64,000 nt of DNA from Plantago major (lineage: Eukaryota > Streptophyta > Magnoliopsida > Lamiales > Plantaginaceae). Shown one piece after another: positions 56,786-64,000 of this stretch. The stretch lies in the NCBI GenBank assembly GCA_026545765.1, contig JAIFAC010000170.1, positions 91,960-155,959 of the forward strand, given 5' to 3'. How positions within the stretch are numbered: position 1 is the stretch's first letter; each line of letters starts with the position of its first letter. The position numbers and the translations under genes are program-made. The notes beneath the pieces are model-generated. The model was not told where the DNA came from, ran no database searches, and worked only from the letters and a program-made list of their open reading frames with translations.

Positions 56786-56880
<95 letters not shown>
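56030..56880. repeat. Tandem units each carrying a different microsatellite
   Basis: Three related units share ATAAAGTAAGTC, ACGATC(T/C)AC(T/C)A and AAGATAAAAA(C/T)A(A/T)GA, and the CTAACAAATAGTGGC / GATACATAATACGACAA block. At the same position they hold (ATT)n at 56122-56162, (GTT)n at 56578-56611 and (AT)n at 56791-56879 respectively. Confidence 0.8.
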
Positions 56881-56882
<2 letters not shown>

Positions 56883-57278
56883 ACCTCCAACTCAATGACG
56901 GATCTTAAAATCTCCATAGATGAGTGGGGCTGAGGTGGCGCTTGGAGCGTGCGCCAAGTATTGTATCTTAGACCAATATTACCATGACCCAATCAATCAA
57001 CCCAACCTCGAACTATTCCAATAAATAATTTTTAGGCCCTTGTTAAATGCATGACACATTTTACTAAACGCAGTACACTTAGTGAAAAATTATAAAAATA
57101 GTTCGAAGTTTGATAAATTTATAAAAAAAAAAAACCCAATATAAACTAAATTACCCAACAACTTCATGCTTCAACCTTCATCTCCATTTAAGATTAAACA
57201 ATACCAACGGATAAAGGTTAATTTGTACCTGTTCTTTTGAATTTACATACCATTTTGTTAGATCCACAATATTGTTAT

Positions 57279-57995
57279 GAGCAGTTTTAGTAAAATTGGC
57301 ATAGATTCTTCATCTGATATGCAAATCATAAAATTTAAAATTCCTATAAAACTAGACTCATATATCTTCGCAACGGTATATTCAATGATGTCTAGTTATG
57401 TCCGAGAGAAAACAGAATTTCAATTCAACTAGAGTGAAAATTGTACGTTTTGACAATTTTGAGCACTTTAGTAAAATTGACGTAGATTCTTCATTCGATA
57501 TGCAAATTATAAAATTCAAAATTCCTAAAAAACTAGACTCGTATATCTTCGAAACGGCATAGCCCATGAGGTCTAGTTATGTCCGAGATAAAACAGATTT
57601 CCAGTTCAACTAGAGTGAAAATTGTGTGTTTTGACAGTTATAAGCAGTTTTAGTAAAATTGACGTAGATTCTTCATCCGATATGAAATCATAAAATTCAA
57701 AATTCCTAAAAAAACTAGACTCGTACATCTTCGAAACGGTATAGCCCATGAGGTCTAGTTATGTCCTAGATAAAACATATTTTCAGTTCAAATAGAGTGA
57801 AAATTGTATGCTCCACGGCTTTTGAGCGCTTTAGTAAAATTGACGTAGATTCTTCACCCGATATGCAAATTATAAAATTCAAAATTCCTATAAAACTAGA
57901 CTCGTATATCTTCGCAACGGTATATCCCATGAGATCTATTTATGTCCGAGAGAAAACAGGATTTCATTTCAACTAGAGTGAAAATTGTGTGTTCA
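57279..57995. repeat. Satellite-like tandem repeat, 181-182 bp, four copies
   Basis: Units begin GAGCAGTTTTAGTAAAATTG or close variants at 57279, 57461, 57642 and 57824. Each contains TAGATTCTTCA, AAACTAGACTCGTATATCTTC, CATGAGGTCTAGTTATGTCC and AACTAGAGTGAAAATTGT. Confidence 0.95.
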
Positions 57996-58686
57996 AACCA
58001 GAATATTAGGCCTAATTCCAAATAACAGGACATAATCCAGTTCAACTGAAAACAGAACAAAATTCTGAATGATGTCCTTGTCTGCTAGTGATTTAAAACC
58101 TTTTTAATGGCATAATTTTTAGATCTTACAAAACATAACTCAATTTCAGTGAATAAACGATAATAAGAACAGAAAAAGAAAGTGAAAAGAACTCTTAATT
58201 AAATCTAAAAAAGCAGAAAATTGACATAAACAAAAGAAAAATGGCCTACCTACAGGTCCATTACACCATTAGCCATGTGTTTAGTTGAAAGGAGCTTGTA
58301 CAAGTACTTGAGTACATAGAACTGAGTTACTGGGCAAAAGGAATGCAATTAAAACAACTCAAACATGACCCAAAAAATTGACAAATTAAATAACATAAAA
58401 ATGAAAATTGGAGAGCCTAGAGGTCCATTTTCTGTTGTGCTATGTATGATGTTGAAATGAGAGTCGAGATTCGTTTTATACATTAAAACAAAGATATTGA
58501 AGCAAAGAAATTAATAAAATGATAACTGATATAAAAGAACAAAATATAGCATAAAATTAGAAAAAAGGAGTGCTAAAAGGTCAAAGCTAAGTTGTTAATG
58601 TTGCAGAGATATTCAAAACAATCTCTTAGTCAAGTAACAATGTTAATCAAACTCAATATAGTAGGAAAAGGCTAAACTGAACTATT
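57996..58686. other. AT-rich DNA, no gene seen
   Basis: No supported coding, RNA or repeat feature. Confidence 0.4.
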
Positions 58687-59177
58687 TCAAAACGAAGATC
58701 AAAACTCCTATTCCTCATCACTATTATATTCATAATATTCATCACCATTATATGATAGAAAGGACAGAGTAGTTCAGCAAGTCTCAATGAGAACAAACAC
58801 ATTAAGAAGAGAATAGTAATATCCATCACAAGGTGTGACAACAAACATCTAGACAACAAACCAAAAGTGGTAGCTGGTGGTTAAGAAGCAACGATATCCA
58901 ATCACGAATCTGCTAACTCTCCATGACACACCTGATTGAGGTTAGAAACCACATAAACAGATAGAATAGTAATATCCATCACAAGGTGTGACAACAAACA
59001 TCTAGACAACAAACCAAAAGTGGTAGCTGGTGGTTAAGAAGCAACGATATCCAATCACGAATCTGCTAACTCTCCATGACACACCTGATTGAGGTTAGAA
59101 ACCACATAAACAGATCAAAACGAAGATCAAAACTCCTATTCCTCATCACTATATATATATATATGTATGTATGTATG

Positions 59178-59250
<73 letters not shown>

Positions 59251-59254
59251 CATA
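58687..59254. repeat. Local tandem duplication ending in an (AT)n tract
   Basis: GAATAGTAATATCCATCACA..CACATAAACAGAT occurs at 58811 and again at 58974 (163-bp period). The phrase CAAAACGAAGATCAAAACTC at 58688 recurs at 59117. The second occurrence runs into TATG and AT microsatellites at 59150-59250. Confidence 0.9.
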
Positions 59255-60628
59255 TGGAAGACACGATATATATGACTACTCTTGCCCCTTATAACTAAAA
59301 AAAAATGACATTTGCATCTTCTTCTTCGTTTTGGTTTATCATAATCGTCCTCTTCACTATCATTTGAGTCCATGGTCTCTTTCTCACTGCAGTCCAATTC
59401 ATCAAAATCACCCATGTCATCTCCATCGAGGAAATGGTCCATAAAAAAAAATCTGATCAGAGATGTCCAAAGCTCCAAACCATATTTCACAATCCACAGA
59501 CTCCTGCCGTCCAGATCTCGATTTCACCATCATATGGTTGCCAGTTCCCAAAAAACTATGGTTCTAGAGAATTGAAATTGGAGTAATTCGGCGAAAACGG
59601 AAGTGGATTCGGAGTTCGAACGAAGAATTGAGAGTCGTTTTAGCGAGACTTGCAAAAGTGAAATTTTACGGAGCAGTCTAGCCATTTTGGCCATAACTCT
59701 CTCATGCTATGTCCGATTGACCTGATCTCCGTGGCCACGCAAAGATAATTCAAAGGGCTACAATTTTCGTTTTGGAGAATAGGAAAATTCTGTATGCAGG
59801 AAAAGTTACGAGGGTTTTAAGATCGCCGCGGTGAAAGGATATTCTCGCCGAGGCGAGATTTCGCGTGGCAAAAGGGGGCTTAAACGGTGTTTTTCGCCGC
59901 GGCGAGACGCGATTTCAGTGGCAAATTTTTCCTTTTTATGTTAGAATTAGGTAATTTTTTGCCATAACTTAATATACTCGATTTTTTTCATAGAAAAAGC
60001 TCCTAGAACTAGGTTTTGACATTGATTGATCTTGGAACTTGGTTTTTTCTTGTAACGAACCATCGACATCGAATTCTCAGTAAGATTGATATTCTCTATA
60101 GTTTACATACAATTCTTCATGCTTTGATTGATTTGTCAAATTGTATGCTCTTGCCTGTGAATATCTTATTGATTATGCTTTGTGTATTCCAAAACTCGGT
60201 AGTTATGTGATAGTTATGCGTATTCGAATATAGGGTTTATATTCGTTCATATAGGTTCGTCTAGTTTGAGATTTTCATATAAACCTTCAATCCAATACGC
60301 TAGTTTGAAATATTCTAAATCGGTTCCCGGGCCGAACCTAAACCTATTCGGTCCAGTTCTCGGTTCCAGTAATTTGAAAAAATCGGTTTTCGCTTCATTT
60401 CGGTCCAAAACCGAAAAAAATCTCTATTTATGAGCTAACCCTTACTAATGAATTCGTTTGTCCTCCACAAAATTAATCAGAGCCCATTGTCTCATATATA
60501 TGGTTCGTTCTATCAGTTGATTGCGATTAGACGGCTTCAAATTTCATCATCCATTCCAATTAGGTACAGTATTTATTTGTGTTCGATTATTCTTTATTCA
60601 TCCAATTTTTGTTAATTTATCAATTATT
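59255..60628. other. Region upstream of the F-box gene
   Basis: No firm gene. A minus-strand frame at 59490-59290 has an acidic then basic composition (MDHFLDGDDMGDFDELDCSE, PKRRRR), possibly a fragment. 59650-59930 contains CATAACTCTCTCATGCTATG and repeated CGCCGCGGCGAGA / CGCCGAGGCGAGA words, which look like retrotransposon-derived DNA. 60320-60420 has repeated CGGTTCCCGG/TCGGTTC words resembling a transposon end. Confidence 0.45.
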
Positions 60629-61873
60629 ATGAAACGACGATCTGGGATTTCAGAGGGTAAAGTTGTGTTTGAATCTTCTTGGTCGAAATTTAAACGGCTC
60701 AAACCTATTCCGTTTTCTTCTTCTTCTAGTTCAAAAATTAGGGATTTGCCTGATGAGTTGGTAACTGAAATTTTGGAATGGTTGCCCGTAAATTCTATTC
60801 TCCGGTTTAGGTGTGTCTCCAAGCTATGGTCTGCTCTATTAAAAAATCCTACCTTTATCACAAACCACCGCCTCAAACAGGCCAGGGCCAAATGTCTCCT
60901 CCTCAGGCGCCGATTGCCTCCACCATTATCACCACCTAACTGCGCCACGCTGTACCCTCACCTTATGGATGACGTCTTGTCCTTTCGCTACTTGGATTCA
61001 CCTGAGCGAAAGCTGCGTCCATCCATACGTATACCCAAGTACCAAGGAGGAAGATGTCAAAGACTTTTAGGCCCCATCAACGGCATCATCTGCATCAAGT
61101 ATGTTTTAGATACCTATGTTCTGTGCAATCCCGCATTGCGTGAATACAAGCGTGTTCCACGTCTCTTAGTTAATTCCCCCAGTAAAGGTTATTATGATGG
61201 ATTTGGTATCTCCAGTTCATCTAGTTCAAGTACTATTCATTTGGAGGACGACTTCAAGATTGTTGTTATGCATAGCTTTCTGCACAATAACTCGACAATG
61301 CCGCCACGCCCATATGTCCTTGCACATCTATACACTTGGAAAACTAACTCCTGGAGGAAACTTGATGATGCTCCACTCATCCCTGTTTCAACTTCTGTCT
61401 TTTTCAACGGAATTTGTCACTGGCCTGGAGTAAATTATGCAGAGGATCAAAAAATGATACTCACTTTCAATATGACCTCTGAAGCTTTCCTAGTGTTGAA
61501 GTTACCCAAGGACTGTTTAAAGAAAGCCAAATCTCATCACCCTCAGCTGGTTGTCCTTAACAATTGTCTTGGAGCTGTGCAATTGAGTAAGTGGGATCTT
61601 GTTGATATATGGGTGATGAAGGAATATGGAGTCAAGGAGTCGTGGACCAAACAATTTGTAATTCGTCCTCAGTCAATTGGAAGCACTTTCCTACCTTGGG
61701 AGGATGATACTATGTTAGTGTTCCAACGAGTCCGACAGCCTGATAATAGATTGAGAGACCAATTGACATATGTTGATCTGCAGACAGGTGAAACGACAAA
61801 ATTTCAAGTCTTTTGGCCTGAGAATACTTCATGTGGTTTAATATATGAAGAGAGCTTGGTGAGTTTGAACTAG
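60629..61873 (+). CDS. F-box protein with F-box-associated interaction domain
   Basis: A single uninterrupted exon of 414 codons. Start is the ATG at 60629 (MKRRSGISEGKVVFESSW); the frame is open upstream without another ATG. The F-box lies at about residues 38-80 (IRDLPDELVTEILEWLPVNS, FRCVSKLWSALLKNP), the part that binds SKP1 in SCF ubiquitin ligases. A C-terminal F-box-associated (FBA-type) region follows, with GPINGIICIKY at about 150, YTWKTNSWRKLDD at about 260, and FNGICHWPGVNY and FNMTSEAFLVLKLP at 280-320. This region recognises the substrate, which cannot be predicted. Such genes are often intronless and lineage-expanded. It is the only clearly intact host gene in the window. Confidence 0.92.
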   Translation: MKRRSGISEGKVVFESSWSKFKRLKPIPFSSSSSSKIRDLPDELVTEILEWLPVNSILRFRCVSKLWSALLKNPTFITNHRLKQARAKCLLLRRRLPPPLSPPNCATLYPHLMDDVLSFRYLDSPERKLRPSIRIPKYQGGRCQRLLGPINGIICIKYVLDTYVLCNPALREYKRVPRLLVNSPSKGYYDGFGISSSSSSSTIHLEDDFKIVVMHSFLHNNSTMPPRPYVLAHLYTWKTNSWRKLDDAPLIPVSTSVFFNGICHWPGVNYAEDQKMILTFNMTSEAFLVLKLPKDCLKKAKSHHPQLVVLNNCLGAVQLSKWDLVDIWVMKEYGVKESWTKQFVIRPQSIGSTFLPWEDDTMLVFQRVRQPDNRLRDQLTYVDLQTGETTKFQVFWPENTSCGLIYEESLVSLN

Positions 61874-62526
61874 GTCAGGTTATTTGTATGATTAAGCAAT
61901 GTTTATGGTTTGTTATTTTACGGATTTGGACCTGTTGCATAAAAAACTTGTCATTGTATATTGTTTTTCAAACATCTTTATGTTCGTGATTCTGGACTAT
62001 GTATGGATCTATTGATATTGAGTTTTCTAGTGTAATATTAATACATTTTCAACTGTTTTGCTAATAGAAGTTTATCTGAGTGTTGTGATGGAATGCATCT
62101 GTGTAAGGAAGTGATTGGTAGAATTTATAAGCTTCCGCACTCTGGTACCACAACAATTTGTATGTTGCATTTTCGATGAATTTGCATATAATTCGCTACA
62201 GAAACATTCTTCAATCTCGGAATGTCAAGAAAAACCAATTCGATTGATGAAAAATCAAATCCATCACCATTTGAATCGTAGGGGATGAATCGAAGCACCA
62301 TTTGAATCGTGGGAGATAAATCGATTCAATCTGAGACCATACATTTTGTCTTGCAATAACAATGTCGATTACTAGGTAATGTTCTCGTGTGATTCTCTTC
62401 TCAATTGGGTATTCTTACTGATATTTCTGGATTTCGTAGCTGATTTGTGTGGCAATTTTGTGCAAGTAATTTCAGCTACCCGTTTGTTTTGAAATCAATT
62501 TTGCAATTTTGTGTGTTTGGGTTGGG
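61874..62526. other. 3' flank of the F-box gene, no gene seen
   Basis: AT-rich with a duplicated GAATCG(T/)AGGGGATGAATCG-type phrase near 62270-62320. No gene. Confidence 0.4.
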
Positions 62527-62662
62527 AAATGTGTTCATGGGTTAACAATGAAGGAGGTGTTAGAGTTTGATGTATATGTTGGGACTTCGTTGGTTGATAT
62601 GTTTGTGAAATTTGGGGAAATTGGTGATGCGCGTAAGCTGTTTGGTTAAATGCCTATTAATT
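62527..62662 (+). pseudogene. Pentatricopeptide repeat (PPR) protein fragment
   Basis: Reads VHGLTMKEVLEFDVYVGTSL then VDMFVKFGEIGDARKLFG followed by a stop and MPI. The signature matches one PLS-type PPR repeat (DVYVGTSLVDMYxKxGxIxDARKLF). Only one repeat remains, so it is a stray fragment of an organellar RNA-binding protein gene. Confidence 0.75.
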
Positions 62663-62815
62663 TTTGGTGAAGATTATCTGGCAGATAAAATTCTCTTCGG
62701 TAGCATTAAGTGTGAGAGTTGAGTGTACATGACATTGCTTGAAACATTTTTTGATTAACGAGAAAGCTTGGAATTTTTTTTGCGTTTTCATTGTTATTAT
62801 CTATTCTTTAGCACT

Positions 62816-63190
62816 GAGCCCTTGATTAGGAAGCTGCCTTTCCAGAAGCGTGCTCATGAAATTGCTCAAGATTTTAAGGTTCTTTATTATTCAGGTGCCC
62901 TGTCTCTATATATTAAATTCATTTCAGATGCTTCCTCTAGCTCATGTGATTGACCTTAAAACAGATTTTGCATGGTATATTTGGTTGATTATATTCTCTA
63001 TGTTTTCATATTGATCTGTGTTTCCAGAGCAATGTTGTCCTGGCTCTGCAGGAGGCTGCTGCGGCATACCTGGTGGGTCTTTCTGAGGATGCAAACTTGT
63101 TTGCCATCCATGCTTAGCGTGTGACAATCATGCCTAAAGACATCCAGCTGGATCGCAGGATCAGGGGTGAATGTACGTGCTTAGTCTTGA
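62816..63190 (+). pseudogene. Histone H3 pseudogene copy B, intron-containing
   Basis: Exon 62816-62878 reads EPLIRKLPFQKRAHEIAQDF then K. A short exon (TDFA) near 62961-62974 and an exon from 63028 ([20 protein letters not shown]) follow. Introns within the H3 fold fit the replacement (H3.3-like) gene class rather than canonical H3. Canonical H3 has QRLVREIAQDF, EAAEAYLVGLFED and CAIHAKR; here [24 protein letters not shown] and FAIHA followed by a stop. After the stop, RVTIMPKDIQLDRRIRGE is still readable, with Asp replacing Ala. The N-terminal tail is not seen. Confidence 0.85.
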
Positions 63191-64000
63191 ATGTGTAGTT
63201 CTGGTTTTGGTTGTGGAGTGTCTCATTTTCGTGTCAGTTGAACTATGCAGAACTGGCACTTAAATAAGACACTTATATACTTTCGAACGAAACTGATTTT
63301 GGTTAATTTTAGGAATCCCATTATTGAAGTGCTTGGTGAATTTGCCGACGAACTGGAGTGTTGAAGAGCTGAGGAGCTTTCTCAGAGAACATGTTTGTTT
63401 CACCTTTAATTTGCTATAAATGTGTGGCTTCAGGTTCTTTGAATAAATGAATATTGTGACATATATATTTAGATGATAATGTGTTGTAGAACATTTAGTC
63501 TGTGAGAAGCATTTTGGTGCAGCTCTCATTCTCTTTGCTGTAAGAAGCTATCTCACTTTTGAGCAGCTCCCAAACTTATATGTAAAGGTCATGCATTTCT
63601 GCCCGTAAGAAGCCATCTCTGTTCCTACATGTTTAATTTTGCATTTCAGCTCCTATTCTCTTGCTCTTCTAGAGCAGTTTTCTAAATATTGAGTTTCCTC
63701 ACTCCCTCTCATTTTGCTGCAAAATCTGTTTCAACACTAACATTTAAGACTCAAGGTGCGTTTTAGCATTAGCATGGTGTGCCTTTTTGAATATGTGGTT
63801 TGTGTTGAACTTTTTCATTCTCTAGATATCCTTTTGATTCACTCAGTACATCTAGAGTCCTCTTCTCCAGATCTTGGATTCAGAATTTCTTTATTTTCCG
63901 TGGTCTTGACGACCTTTCTGTTCCCTTTTAGTGAGGAAGATCATTGATAAGATCTACCAACATGAATGATTTGAGGAAGTTCTGTGAGAATGGAATCAAT
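63029..64000. repeat. Duplicated segment, copy B (pair at 42594-42678 plus 46292-47188)
   Basis: Nearly identical to the copy A pieces. It lacks the PIF/Harbinger insertion and the copia LTR, so it represents the ancestral arrangement. It continues to the last base of the window. Confidence 0.95.

Noticed and set aside
56671-56992. Open frames of repeated Tyr-Ile across AT runs
   Set aside because: Translation of (AT)n microsatellite only.
59149-59330. Tyr-Ile repeat frame near 59.2 kb
   Set aside because: Same artefact of an (AT)n/(TATG)n tract. Only the acidic segment to its right was considered as a possible fragment.
62816-63190. Centromeric histone CENH3 gene
   Set aside because: The readable part (AYLVGL, VTIMPKDIQL, RRIRGE) is closer to H3.3-type sequence than to CENH3, and the diagnostic loop 1 region is not extended.

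Overview
The window reads as nuclear DNA of a flowering plant, most likely a eudicot. Supporting signs are introns with plant-type splice sites, a plant cytosolic tRNA-Ala, plant-specific families (S-receptor-like kinase, GDSL lipase with plant introns, F-box, PPR, LanC-like GCL) and an AT-rich background dense in class I and class II transposons. Some repeat families suggest Caryophyllales, but I cannot confirm this from sequence alone.

Layout. 1-8.8 kb is a nested stack: CACTA-1 sits in CACTA-2, which sits in a Ty3/gypsy element, which sits in an S-locus receptor-like kinase pseudogene (8.9-11.3 kb, minus). 12.0-14.8 kb is a GDSL esterase/lipase pseudogene split by a fold-back Mutator-like element. 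15.0-15.8 kb is a tandem tRNA-Ala cluster in three states of decay. 18.5-25.0 kb is a large Mutator-like element with a MULE/OTU transposase gene and a divergent plant mobile domain (PMD) gene, long TIRs, GC-rich hairpins and a palindrome array between the genes. 25.1-28.5 kb is a hAT-like non-autonomous element inserted in a Stowaway-like MITE. 29.5-32.75 kb is a six-exon LanC-like gene that looks whole except for one missing base beside a zinc-ligand motif. 33.0-37.4 kb holds a MITE and two 5'-truncated LINEs. 38.3-42.6 kb is a Ty1/copia element. It abuts a histone H3 pseudogene, which is itself split by a PIF/Harbinger element (42.7-46.3 kb). 47.9-48.4 kb is a Ty3/gypsy 3' end and 48.45-48.85 kb a second GDSL pseudogene. 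48.9 to about 55.6 kb is a third CACTA element with a largely open TNP1-like gene and a MULE carrying a 10-bp target duplication. 55.7-59.3 kb is repeat-rich. 60.6-61.9 kb is an intact single-exon F-box gene. 62.5-64 kb holds a PPR fragment and a second, uninterrupted copy of the histone H3 pseudogene segment.

Few host genes look usable: the F-box gene, the LanC-like gene (if the single-base gap is a read error) and possibly the first tRNA-Ala. Most other protein-coding DNA is mobile-element gene content or host pseudogene. Duplicate copies within the window (GDSL-1/GDSL-2, H3-A/H3-B, the two halves of the split MITE) act as built-in empty-site controls that fix insertion points and target duplications. 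Several element genes carry single substitutions at catalytic residues that fit G-to-A change. No defence island, biosynthetic cluster or CRISPR array is present. The least ordinary system is the MULE/OTU plus PMD composite element.
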